Origin: DASSUW01 sp035706585
GTDB taxonomy: Bacteria > Actinomycetota > Thermoleophilia > Solirubrobacterales > Solirubrobacteraceae
Reading direction: 5' to 3'
Assembly: GCA_035706585.1 (NCBI GenBank)
Contig: DASSUW010000107.1
Span: 1-7,307 of the forward strand
Length of the DNA: 7,307 nucleotides
Both the position numbers and the translations under genes were made by a program. Position 1 is the first letter of the stretch; each line of letters begins with the position of its first letter. Below the pieces are notes generated by a model. The model saw nothing but the letters and a program-made list of their open reading frames with translations, made no database searches and was not told where the DNA came from. Below are positions 1 to 6,161 of the stretch, piece by piece.

Positions 1-1016
1 CGATCGACATGGGTGCGGACTACATCGAGCCGGACCTCGTGGCGACCAAGGACGGGCACCTGATCGCCCGCCACGAGCCCAACATGGTCGCGACCACCGA
101 CGTCGCGACCCGGCCCAAGTTCGCCTCGCGCGAGGACACGCGGATGGTGGACGGCGCGTCCGACACCGGCTTCTTCGCGTCCGACTTCACGCTCGCCGAG
201 ATCAAGCAGCTACGTGCCGTGCAGCCGCTGCCGGAACGCTCGCAGCGCTACAACGGCAAGTTCAAGATCCCGACGTTCGAGGAGATCCTCGACCTCGTCG
301 AGCGCAAGGAGCGCGAGCTGCACCGCACGATCGGGGTCTATCCAGAGACCAAGCACCCGACCTACCACGAGCGGCTCGGGCTGCCGCTCGAGGGCCGGCT
401 CGTCGCCGCGCTCAAGCGCCACGGCCTCGATCACCGCGGCTCGCCGGTCTTCATCCAGTCGTTCGAGCAGTCCAACCTCAAGCGTCTCAACCGCATGACG
501 CCGGTGCGACTCGTGCAGCTCGTCGACGCCAACGACGTCAACCCCGACGGGACGCTCGACTACACCGCGCCGTTCGACCGCCCGTACGACTGGACGGCGT
601 CCGGCGACCCGCGGCTGCTCGCGCGTACGTTCGGGTTCTTCGCGACGAACGCCGGCCTGCGCGAGATCGCCACCTACGCCGACGCGATCAGCCCGTGGAA
701 GCGCTACATCGTCAGCTCCACGGCCGTCGACAGCAACGGCGACGGCGTGGTGGGCGACGAGAACGGCGACGGCAACGTCGACGAGGCCGACCGCGAGGCG
801 CTGCCGCCGACGGATCTCATCCGCCGCGCCCACCAGCACGGTCTGCTGATCCACACCTGGACGTTCCGCAACGAGTCAAAGCGGCTGCTCGCCGACTACG
901 CCGATCGGCCCGTGGACGAGTACCTGCAGTTCTACGAGCTCGGCATCGACGGGGTGTTCTCGGACTTCGCCGACACCGCGCTGACCGCCCGGCGCCTGTT
1001 CCGGCTCGGGCAGTAG
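1..1016 (+). CDS. Glycerophosphodiester phosphodiesterase, GlpQ-like (5' partial)
   Basis: Enzymes of this family hydrolyse glycerophosphodiesters, such as deacylated phospholipids, to glycerol-3-phosphate and an alcohol; GlpQ-type members are usually exported. The reading frame is open to the window edge (codons for Ile-Asp precede the Met at 9), and the family's N-terminal HRG...PE motif is missing, so the true start lies upstream. Numbering from Met-9, the visible marks are the metal-site strand IEPDLVATKDG (6-16, E7 and D9), H22, IPTFEEIL (87-94), YPETK (111-115, E113), the QSFEQSNL segment (150-157) and a C-terminal GIDGVFSDF motif. The long stretch between H22 and IPTFEEIL matches the GlpQ insertion rather than the short UgpQ form. 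Residues 241-261 hold two tandem D-x-N-G-D-G motifs, the second a full EF-hand/dockerin-like calcium loop. Any signal peptide lies outside the window. A strong hairpin follows the stop codon. Confidence 0.93.
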   Translation, partial: IDMGADYIEPDLVATKDGHLIARHEPNMVATTDVATRPKFASREDTRMVDGASDTGFFASDFTLAEIKQLRAVQPLPERSQRYNGKFKIPTFEEILDLVERKERELHRTIGVYPETKHPTYHERLGLPLEGRLVAALKRHGLDHRGSPVFIQSFEQSNLKRLNRMTPVRLVQLVDANDVNPDGTLDYTAPFDRPYDWTASGDPRLLARTFGFFATNAGLREIATYADAISPWKRYIVSSTAVDSNGDGVVGDENGDGNVDEADREALPPTDLIRRAHQHGLLIHTWTFRNESKRLLADYADRPVDEYLQFYELGIDGVFSDFADTALTARRLFRLGQ

Positions 1017-1023
1017 CCGCCCA

Positions 1024-1062
1024 GGCAGAGGGGCCCCGCCAGGTAGGGCGGGGCCCCCTGCC
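1024..1062 (+). terminator. Strong GC hairpin after the phosphodiesterase gene, probable terminator
   Basis: Positions 1030-1040 pair perfectly with 1047-1057 (11 bp, 6-nt loop AGGTAG). After one bulged A at 1029, 1024-1028 pair with 1058-1062 (5 bp more). The hairpin begins 8 nt after the stop codon at 1014-1016. There is no T-run behind it, so it is a U-less hairpin of the sort often proposed as a terminator or 3'-end stabiliser in high-GC actinobacteria. The structure is seen directly; termination is inferred. Confidence 0.65.
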
Positions 1063-1157
1063 GGTGCGCGTAAGCGACGGCGACCTGCCGCTCACCCGCA
1101 AGGGGTGCCGATGCGGCCATCACACAAGAGCGCCTGCGGACCCGCAAGACCCTGACC

Positions 1158-1173
1158 GTTGAGTTCACTCAAC
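1158..1173. promoter_or_regulatory. Inverted repeat upstream of the regulator promoter, candidate operator
   Basis: GTTGAGTTCACTCAAC is a palindrome with 7-bp perfect arms around a central TC. It ends 7 bp before the -35 box at 1181. Its size and place fit a dimeric regulator site, either for the downstream winged-helix protein or for another factor. As RNA it would be only a weak hairpin, and it lies upstream of the predicted transcription start, so a DNA role is likelier. Which protein binds it is unknown. Confidence 0.45.
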
Positions 1174-1180
1174 AAGAGGT

Positions 1181-1209
1181 TTGACAACGACTATTTCGAA
1201 AGCTATGTT
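1181..1209 (+). promoter_or_regulatory. Predicted promoter of the regulator-MFS unit (-35 TTGACA, -10 TATGTT)
   Basis: A perfect -35 consensus TTGACA (1181-1186) is followed, after an optimal 17-bp spacer, by TATGTT (1204-1209), which matches the -10 consensus at four of six positions. Transcription from such a promoter would start at about 1216-1217, the A of an in-frame ATG, implying a leaderless mRNA. Two TTTCGAAA palindromes lie inside this promoter, so a repressor bound there would block RNA polymerase. The boxes are seen; activity is inferred. Confidence 0.7.
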
Positions 1210-1229
1210 TCGAAACATGCCTTTCGATC
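1194..1229. repeat. Three TTTCGA-type motifs at 14-bp spacing over the -10 box, candidate operator array
   Basis: TTTCGAAA occurs at 1194-1201 and again at 1208-1215. The second copy is the core of a perfect 14-bp palindrome, ATGTTTCGAAACAT (1205-1218). A third, imperfect copy, TTTCGATC, is at 1222-1229. The three TTCGA centres are exactly 14 bp apart. The array covers the spacer, the -10 box, the predicted start site and the first codons of the regulator. Multiple regulator dimers could bind it, and autoregulation is the simplest inference. It is an AT-richer island in very GC-rich DNA, which argues against chance. Confidence 0.6.
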
Positions 1230-1783
1230 GCCCGCGGCAGCTGACAGACCCGCTCGCGATGCGCGCGATGGCGCATCCGGTTCGCCTTGCGCTGATGCAG
1301 GCGCTCAACGACGCCGGCACCCTGACCGCCACCGAGGCGGCCGAGCGGGTCGGCGAGAGCCCGTCGAACTGCTCGTTCCATCTGCGCCAGCTCGCGAAGT
1401 ACGGGTGGGTCGAGGAGGCACCGGGTGGGAAGGGCCGTTCGCGGCCGTGGCGTCCGGTCCACACCGGCTTCCAGATGACGGACGTGCACGAGGACCCGGA
1501 GACGGCGATGGCCGCCGGCGCGCTGGCCCGCGTCGTCACCGAACGCTGGCTCGACCGGGCGCGCGAGGGTCTCGAGCGGCGCCAGTACATGCCCGTCGAG
1601 TGGCGGCGCGTGACCGGCACCGACGAGATGACGCTCTACGTCACGCCGGACGAGATGAAGGCGCTGAACGACGAGCTGCTGGCGATCTTCGACCGGTATC
1701 GCGAGCGGATCGCCGATCCGGGCAAGCGGCCCGAGGGCTCGCGCGCCGTCGAGCACGTGTCCTTCTACTACCTGGTCGACTGA
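1217..1783 (+). CDS. Winged helix-turn-helix regulator, ArsR-like (HTH_20 type)
   Basis: A 188-residue DNA-binding protein. The N-terminal domain (about residues 9-80) has the ArsR-like pattern: DPLAMRAMAHPVRLALMQAL (11-30), then TATEAAERVGES (37-48) and the likely recognition helix SPSNCSFHLRQLAKYG (48-63), then a wing containing GGKGRSRPW (70-78). No ArsR-type metal motif (ELCVCDL) is present, so metal sensing is not supported. The C-terminal half (about 85-188) is mostly helical and charged and probably serves dimerisation or ligand binding; the ligand is unknown. I chose ATG 1217 because the predicted promoter would start transcription there (leaderless). An upstream in-frame TTG at 1181 would be the -35 box itself and has only an AAGAGG directly abutting it; ATG 1205 lies in the -10 box. 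The MFS gene begins 2 nt after the stop codon, so it probably controls itself and that exporter. Family assignment is confident, target inferred. Confidence 0.85.
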   Translation: MPFDRPRQLTDPLAMRAMAHPVRLALMQALNDAGTLTATEAAERVGESPSNCSFHLRQLAKYGWVEEAPGGKGRSRPWRPVHTGFQMTDVHEDPETAMAAGALARVVTERWLDRAREGLERRQYMPVEWRRVTGTDEMTLYVTPDEMKALNDELLAIFDRYRERIADPGKRPEGSRAVEHVSFYYLVD

Positions 1784-1785
1784 CG

Positions 1786-2976
1786 ATGCTGCGCGTCCTC
1801 GCCCGCCGCGACATGCGGCTGTACCTCGCCGGACACACCCTGTCGGTGTTCGGCGACACCGCGCTGTGGCTCGCGCTCGCGGTCTGGGCCAAGGAGCTGA
1901 CCGGCTCCAGCGCCGCCGCCGGCATGGTGATGTTCAGCCTGGCCGCCCCGCAGCTCGTCTCGCCGCTGTTCGGCGCGGTGGTCGACCGCGTGCGCCGGCG
2001 GCCGCTGCTGATCACCGCCAACCTCGCGACCGCCGCCGCGGTGCTGCCGCTCCTGCTCGTGCACGACCGCGGCGACGTCTGGATCCTGTACGCGGTCACC
2101 GCCGCCTACGGCGTCTCGTTCACGGTGCTCGGCGCGGGCGGCTCGGCGCTGCTCGCGACGATGCTGCCGGCCGACGAGCTGGCCGACGCCAACGGCGTCA
2201 TGCAGACCGCGCGCGAAGGGCTCCGCCTGATCGCCCCGCTCGCGGGGGCGGCGCTGTTCACGACGGCCGGTGGCGCGGCGGTCGCGCTGCTCGACGTCGC
2301 GACGTTCCTCGCCGCCGCCGCCGCGCTCGCGCTGATGCGCGTGCGCGAGCCGCGGCCCGAGCCGTGCGCCGAGCGCCTGCGCGAACGGTTCCTCGCCGGC
2401 GCGCGGCACCTCCGGGAGACGGTGCCGCTGCGCCGCCTCACCGTCGCCTGCGCGGTCGCGCTGCTCGTGATCGGCTTCTCGGAGACGCTCACGTTCGAGA
2501 TCGCCGGCACGGGGCTCGGCCGCGAGGCCGGCTTCGTCGGCGCGCTGATCGCGATCCAGGGCGTCGGCGCGGTGGTCGGCGCGGTGACCGCCGCGCGGCT
2601 CATCTGCCGTGCGGGCGAGATCGCGGTCGCCGGGCTCGGCATGATCGTGTTCAGCCTCGGCACGACGCTGCTCACGAGCGGCGCGCTCGGCGTCGTCGTG
2701 GCCGGCAAGCTGCTGTTCGGCGTCGGCCTGCCGTGGATCGTCGTGGCGCTGTTCACGCTGCTGCAGCGCACCACTCCCGGGCCGCTGCAGGGGCGCACGT
2801 ACTCGGCGATCGAGGTGCTCGTGGGGGCGCCGCAGACGCTGTCGATCGCGCTCGGCGCGGCCGCCGTCGCGTTCGTCGACTACCGGGTGCTGCTGCTCGT
2901 CGAGGCCGCCGTGGTGGCGGCGGCGGGCGCGTGGCTGCTGACGCGACGCGCACAGCCTGTCGCGGCGCCCCATTAA
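1786..2976 (+). CDS. MFS transporter, MFS_3/EntS-like drug or metabolite exporter
   Basis: A 396-residue inner-membrane protein with about 12 hydrophobic segments split by a charged, Arg-rich central loop (about 185-217), the usual size and shape of a major facilitator. A motif-A-like sequence between helices 2 and 3 is G63-A-V-V-D67-R68-V-R-R-R72. LADANGVMQTAREGLRLIAPLAG (about 132-154) and LLDVATFL (168-175) resemble the MFS_3 branch, which includes EntS-type siderophore and macrolide/multidrug exporters. It probably moves a small molecule out by proton antiport; the substrate cannot be read from the sequence. ATG 1786 follows the regulator stop with a 2-nt gap, so the two are almost certainly co-transcribed and perhaps translationally coupled. 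ATG 1813 is a less likely alternative start. It is most likely the target of the adjacent regulator. Confidence 0.9.
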   Translation: MLRVLARRDMRLYLAGHTLSVFGDTALWLALAVWAKELTGSSAAAGMVMFSLAAPQLVSPLFGAVVDRVRRRPLLITANLATAAAVLPLLLVHDRGDVWILYAVTAAYGVSFTVLGAGGSALLATMLPADELADANGVMQTAREGLRLIAPLAGAALFTTAGGAAVALLDVATFLAAAAALALMRVREPRPEPCAERLRERFLAGARHLRETVPLRRLTVACAVALLVIGFSETLTFEIAGTGLGREAGFVGALIAIQGVGAVVGAVTAARLICRAGEIAVAGLGMIVFSLGTTLLTSGALGVVVAGKLLFGVGLPWIVVALFTLLQRTTPGPLQGRTYSAIEVLVGAPQTLSIALGAAAVAFVDYRVLLLVEAAVVAAAGAWLLTRRAQPVAAPH

Positions 2977-2990
2977 CCTCGTCGGAGCTC

Positions 2991-3941
2991 ATGGATATCT
3001 CCCTGTTCTTCGCCGGCACCGCCGGCTCGGTTCCGACCGCGCGCCGCGGCCTGCCCGCGCTGCTGCTGCGCGCCGGCGGGGAGCGCATCCTCTTCGACTG
3101 CGGCGAGGGGACGCAGCAGCAGCTGCTGCGCTCGGTCGGCCTCCCCGAGCTGGACGCGATCTTCATCACGCACTTCCACCTCGACCACTGGCTCGGGCTG
3201 CTCGGGATGGTCAAGACGTTCGACCTGCGGGCGCGCGAGAAGCCGCTCACGATCTACGGCCCGCCCGGCATCGGCCAGCTGCTGCACGGGCTGCGCCCGA
3301 TCATCGGCCGCACGGCCTACCCGCTCGCGATCGTCGACCTCGAGCCGCACGAGGAGATCCGCCACGAGTCGCTGCTCGTCTCGGCGTTCCCGGTCAAGCA
3401 CCGCGTCGAGGCGTACGGCTACGCGATCGTCGAGGACGACCGGCCGGGCCGCTTCGACGTCGAGGCCGCGCGGGCGCTCGGCGTGCCCGACGGGCCGGAC
3501 TTCGGGCGCCTGCAGCGCGGCGAGACCGTCAACGGCGTGCGCCCGGAGCAGGTGATGGGGTCCACGCGCTCCGGCCGGCGGATCGTGATCTCGGGCGACA
3601 CCGCGCCGTGCCAGGCGGTCGAGGTGTTCGCGCACGCCGCCGACGTGCTCGTGCACGAGGCGACGTTCATGGAGGACGAGCGCGCCCGCGCGCGCGAGAC
3701 GTTCCACTCGACGGCCAGGCAGGCGGCGGAGATCGCCCGCGACGCCGGCGTGCGCCTGCTGGCGCTCACGCATCTCTCCACCCGCTACTTCCCGCGTGAC
3801 ATCCGCGACGAGGCGCGCACCGTGTTCCCGAACACGATCGTGCCGCGCGACTTCGACGCGATCGACGTCCCGTTCCCCGAGCGCGGCGAGCCGGCGCTGG
3901 TCAAGCCCGAACGCGAGCCGGAGGCGGCGGCAGCGCCATGA
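2991..3941 (+). CDS. rnz: Ribonuclease Z (tRNA 3' processing endonuclease)
   Basis: A 316-residue metallo-beta-lactamase-fold endonuclease that cuts the 3' trailer from tRNA precursors, close to the usual short bacterial RNase Z length (about 300-310). Visible motifs are FDCGEGTQQQLLRS (35-48), the zinc motif HFHLDH (H61, H63, D65, H66), further metal ligands H137 (in VKHRVEAYGY), D203 (SGDT) and H261 (THLSTRY), and HEATF (222-226) with HSTARQAA (239-246). The segment around 151-178, with VEAARALGVPDGPDFGRLQRGE, is typical of RNase Z and separates it from generic hydrolases. ATG 2991 lies 14 nt after the MFS stop with GGAG at 2984-2987, a rather short spacing of 3 nt. It may be read through from the MFS unit, though no functional link is apparent. 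The C-terminal tail past about residue 300 is Glu/Ala/Pro-rich and poorly conserved in appearance. The next gene overlaps by 4 bp. Confidence 0.96.
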   Translation: MDISLFFAGTAGSVPTARRGLPALLLRAGGERILFDCGEGTQQQLLRSVGLPELDAIFITHFHLDHWLGLLGMVKTFDLRAREKPLTIYGPPGIGQLLHGLRPIIGRTAYPLAIVDLEPHEEIRHESLLVSAFPVKHRVEAYGYAIVEDDRPGRFDVEAARALGVPDGPDFGRLQRGETVNGVRPEQVMGSTRSGRRIVISGDTAPCQAVEVFAHAADVLVHEATFMEDERARARETFHSTARQAAEIARDAGVRLLALTHLSTRYFPRDIRDEARTVFPNTIVPRDFDAIDVPFPERGEPALVKPEREPEAAAAP

Positions 3942-4396
3942 GCGAGTGGTTCACGCTCCCCGACGCGTGCAACGGCGTGCACGAGCGCTTCCTCGCGGCG
4001 CTGCGCGAGCACACGCGCGACTGGCCGCCGGACGTCCGGCCGCAGAGCTCGGGCGCGTTCCTGATCGACGGGCTGCTGACCACGTACGTCGACCTCGCCG
4101 ACGAGACCACGGTCGTCGCGTCGTTCCGGGCCGAGTTCGACGGCTCGGGCGTGTACGCCAACCAGGTGTCGACGATCGGCGGGCTCGGCGCGGCCGGCTC
4201 GCCCGAGTCGTGCGCGGCGGAGGCCGCCCGCTGGTACCTGCAGCAGCTCGGCCGGCCGGTCGAGCGCCACGAGTGGTTCGAGCGCGGCGAGCGCGTCGAG
4301 GTCCGCTGGCGCTTCGCCGGCGACTCCGGCTGGCTCAACGGCGCCAACGGCACGCACGTCGCGCGCCCGGCCGACCGCATCGTCGCGCTGCGCTGA
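3938..4396 (+). CDS. Uncharacterised protein overlapping rnz
   Basis: I do not recognise this 152-residue protein. It is soluble-looking, with no signal peptide or membrane segment, and fairly rich in Trp, Arg and Glu. Predicted order by eye: an N-terminal helix (8-27, CNGVHERFLAALREHT), a beta-rich centre (43-76, including FLIDGLLTTYVDL and TTVVASFRAEF), a Gly-rich turn (STIGGLGAAG, 82-91), a helix (93-108, with C95 and RWYLQQLG), and a C-terminal strand pair (VEVRWRFAGDSGW). Its ATG overlaps the rnz stop codon (ATGA), so it is probably translated by coupling. Codon use matches its neighbours and the frame is clean, which supports a real gene. Two hairpins follow it. A role connected to RNase Z is possible but only positional; it could equally be a lineage-specific protein of unrelated function. 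Confidence 0.8.
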   Translation: MSEWFTLPDACNGVHERFLAALREHTRDWPPDVRPQSSGAFLIDGLLTTYVDLADETTVVASFRAEFDGSGVYANQVSTIGGLGAAGSPESCAAEAARWYLQQLGRPVERHEWFERGERVEVRWRFAGDSGWLNGANGTHVARPADRIVALR

Positions 4397-4412
4397 CGTT
4401 CGTCGTGTCGGG

Positions 4413-4475
4413 CGGGTCTGGCGAACTGCGCTGGGTAGGGCGGCGGAGGGGCCGCCGCTTGTGCGGTCAGACCCG
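4413..4475 (+). terminator. Nested hairpin after the rnz unit, possible terminator
   Basis: An outer 8-bp perfect stem (CGGGTCTG at 4413-4420 with CAGACCCG at 4468-4475) encloses a 7-bp perfect GC hairpin (4440-4446 with 4452-4458, loop AGGGG). The structure begins 16 nt after the stop codon at 4394-4396. Only two T residues follow the inner hairpin, so classic intrinsic termination is uncertain. It most likely ends the transcript of the rnz unit. The pairing is seen directly; the function is inferred. Confidence 0.5.
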
Positions 4476-4480
4476 GCGTT

Positions 4481-4517
4481 TGGTCGATTTTGGGCGTATA
4501 GGGCACAAAATCGACCA
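4481..4517. repeat. Perfect 12-bp inverted repeat, AT-rich, function unknown
   Basis: TGGTCGATTTTG (4481-4492) is mirrored exactly by CAAAATCGACCA (4506-4517) across a 13-nt spacer that includes GTATAG. In RNA it would form a stable 12-bp stem on either strand, with U-rich and A-rich runs inside the arms rather than after them. It could be a bidirectional transcription end, an operator for a dimeric regulator, or a copy of a dispersed intergenic repeat. Its composition is strikingly AT-rich for this DNA. It lies 161 bp upstream of pyrR. From 4518 to about 4620 I see nothing else convincing. Confidence 0.6.
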
Positions 4518-4622
4518 CAGCACCGCGCGGACGAGACTCTCGCGACCACGACTGCGTCCCCGACTCCGTACCCAGCCGCAGTTGCCCGGGACCCAGACCC
4601 CGCTGGCGTCTGCGGGCGCTGC

Positions 4623-4628
4623 TAAGTT
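4623..4628 (+). promoter_or_regulatory. Possible -10 box of the pyr operon (TAAGTT)
   Basis: TAAGTT fits the actinobacterial TANNNT -10 pattern. It would place the transcription start near 4635, just before the PyrR hairpin, giving a leader of about 44 nt. No good -35 box lies at the matching distance; TTGCCC at 4582-4587 is too far upstream. This is a weak, position-based suggestion. Confidence 0.35.
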
Positions 4629-4636
4629 CCTGCGCG

Positions 4637-4670
4637 TCCCTTTAACCCGGTCCCGTGAGGCCAGGAAGGA
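4637..4670 (+). promoter_or_regulatory. PyrR-binding RNA hairpin sequestering the pyrR ribosome-binding site
   Basis: The RNA GGUCCCGUGAGGCC (4649-4662) matches the known PyrR-binding loop pattern ARUCCNGNGAGGYU at all positions except the first. Four pairs (GGUC with GGCC, one being U-G) close a CCGUGA hexaloop. CC at 4647-4648 pairs with GG at 4664-4665 around a bulged A. A lower stem pairs CCTT (4639-4642) with AAGG (4666-4669), which is the Shine-Dalgarno of pyrR (AAGGA at 4666-4670, 8 nt before the ATG). UMP/UTP-loaded PyrR binding here would therefore be expected to block ribosome entry. This is the translational-repression mode known from mycobacteria, unlike the terminator-based attenuation of Bacillus, and no terminator/antiterminator pair is visible. 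The sequence match is direct; the mechanism is inferred from family knowledge. Confidence 0.85.
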
Positions 4671-4678
4671 ACCGCTGA

Positions 4679-5227
4679 ATGACGCACGCCAAGGTCGTCC
4701 TGGACGAGGACGACGTCCGCCGGACGCTCGTACGCATCGCGCACGAGATCGTCGAGAAGAACGCCGGCGAGCTCGTGGCGCTGGTCGGCATCCATCGCCG
4801 CGGCGCGTACCTCGCCACCCGCCTGCACCGACTGGTCTGCGACCTGCTGGACCACGAGGTCCCGCTCGGCGACATCGACATCGCGTTCTACCGCGACGAC
4901 CTGTCGACCCGCGGCGCCGACCCCGCCGTCCACGCCTCGCACCTGCCGTTCCGGCTCGAGGACTACACGGTCGTCCTCGTCGACGACGTGCTGTACACCG
5001 GCCGCACCGCGCGCGCCGGGATCGAGGCGCTGTTCGACTACGGGCGCCCCGCCCGCGTGCAGCTCGCCGTGCTGGCCGACCGCGGCCACCGCGAGCTGCC
5101 GATCCGCCCCGACTACGTCGGGAAGAACCTGCCCACGGCCCGCAGCGAGCGGGTCAACGTCCGGGTGACCGAGCTCGACGGCATGGACGAGGTCGCCATC
5201 GTCACGCTGCAGGAGGCGCTGGCATGA
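4679..5227 (+). CDS. pyrR: PyrR, pyrimidine operon RNA-binding regulator / uracil phosphoribosyltransferase
   Basis: A 182-residue protein, the normal PyrR length. PyrR binds UMP/UTP and then the pyr leader RNA to lower expression of pyrimidine synthesis; many homologues also convert uracil and PRPP to UMP. The PRPP-binding loop is V-L-V-D-D-V-L-Y-T-G-R-T (99-110). The segment LGDIDIAFYRDDLS (63-76) is a PyrR hallmark and separates it from other phosphoribosyltransferases. GIHRRG (37-42) stands where many homologues have GI[RP]TRG, and ELPIRPDYVGKNLPT lies near the C-terminus. ATG 4679 has AAGGA 8 nt upstream, within the PyrR hairpin, so the gene appears to regulate itself. It is the first gene of the pyr operon and overlaps pyrB by 4 bp (ATGA). 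Whether this homologue retains phosphoribosyltransferase activity cannot be told from sequence alone. Confidence 0.96.
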   Translation: MTHAKVVLDEDDVRRTLVRIAHEIVEKNAGELVALVGIHRRGAYLATRLHRLVCDLLDHEVPLGDIDIAFYRDDLSTRGADPAVHASHLPFRLEDYTVVLVDDVLYTGRTARAGIEALFDYGRPARVQLAVLADRGHRELPIRPDYVGKNLPTARSERVNVRVTELDGMDEVAIVTLQEALA

Positions 5228-6161
5228 GGCATCTCCTTTCGATCGAGGACCTCGACCGCGCCGCGATCGAGCGCATCCTGGACCGCGCGAAGTCGTTCAC
5301 CGAGGTCTCCGAGCGCGAGATCAAGAAGGTCCCGGCGCTGCGCGGCCGGCGCGTGCTCAACCTGTTCTGGGAGGCGTCCACGCGCACGCGCTCGAGCTTC
5401 GAGCTCGCCGCCAAGGCGCTGAGCGCCGACGTCGTGAACCTGTCGTCGAGCGGCTCGGCGATCGAGAAGGGCGAGTCGCTCAAGGACACCGTGCAGACGC
5501 TGTCGGCGTACCGGCCCGACCTGATCGTCATCCGGTCGCCGCACGTCGGCGCCGCGCACCTGGTCGCCGGCTGGACCGACGCGGCCGTGGTCAACGCCGG
5601 TGACGGCAAGCACGAGCACCCGACCCAGGCGCTGCTCGACGTCTACGCGCTGCGCGACCGCATCGGCTCGCTCGACGGCGCGAACATCTGGATCGTCGGC
5701 GACGTGCTGCACTCGCGCGTCGCGCGCTCGAACATCCCGGCGTTCATGATGCTCGGCGCCGACGTCACGGTGTGCGGGCCGCCGACGCTGATCCCGCGCG
5801 GGATCGAGACGCTCGGCTGCCGCGTCGAATACACGCTCGACCGCCTCCCGGAGGCCGACGTCGTGTACGCGCTGCGGATGCAGAACGAGCGGATGACCGA
5901 CTCGTTCGTCCCGTCGATCCGCGAGTACGCCGCCCGCTACCAGATCGACGGCCGCCGGCTGGCCGCACGCCAGGTGCTCATGCATCCCGGCCCCGTGAAC
6001 CGCGGGGTGGAGCTGGCGGCGGAGGTGATCGACTCGCCGCAGGCGATCATCGGCCAGCAGGTCGCCGCCGGCGTCGTCGTCCGGATGGCGGTGCTGTACG
6101 AGCTGCTGGCGGGGCGCGGCGCGCCCAGGACCGAGCCGCAGGCGTCGATCCCGGTGCCGGC

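Noticed and set aside
1093..1107. Small hairpin CACCC-GCAAG-GGGTG in the gap before the regulator
   Set aside because: Only 5 bp, easily expected by chance in this composition, with no associated T-run or conserved element.
1181..1216. TTG at 1181 or ATG at 1205 as the start of the regulator
   Set aside because: TTG 1181 is the first base of a perfect -35 box and has its purine tract directly abutting it, with no spacing. ATG 1205 lies inside the -10 box. ATG 1217 sits at the predicted transcription start and begins just before the conserved domain.
1217..1783. Metal-sensing ArsR/SmtB function for the regulator
   Set aside because: The cysteine motif of the metal-binding helix is absent, and the partner gene is an MFS exporter rather than a metal pump.
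1159..1785. Upstream extension of the MFS reading frame to 1159
   Set aside because: This part is out of frame with the winged-helix gene and translates to Arg/Ala/Gly-rich nonsense. The real MFS start is ATG 1786. The frame open from 3796 ahead of pyrB (true start 5224) is likewise spurious.
1768..2973. Long minus-strand open frame opposite the MFS gene (401 codons)
   Set aside because: Its translation is a low-complexity Arg/His/Glu/Gln-rich string with no domain, and it lies exactly opposite a clear membrane transporter. It is a GC-rich antisense shadow; the minus-strand frames at 2973-3773, 3785-4549, 5113-5985 and 5937-6896 are the same.
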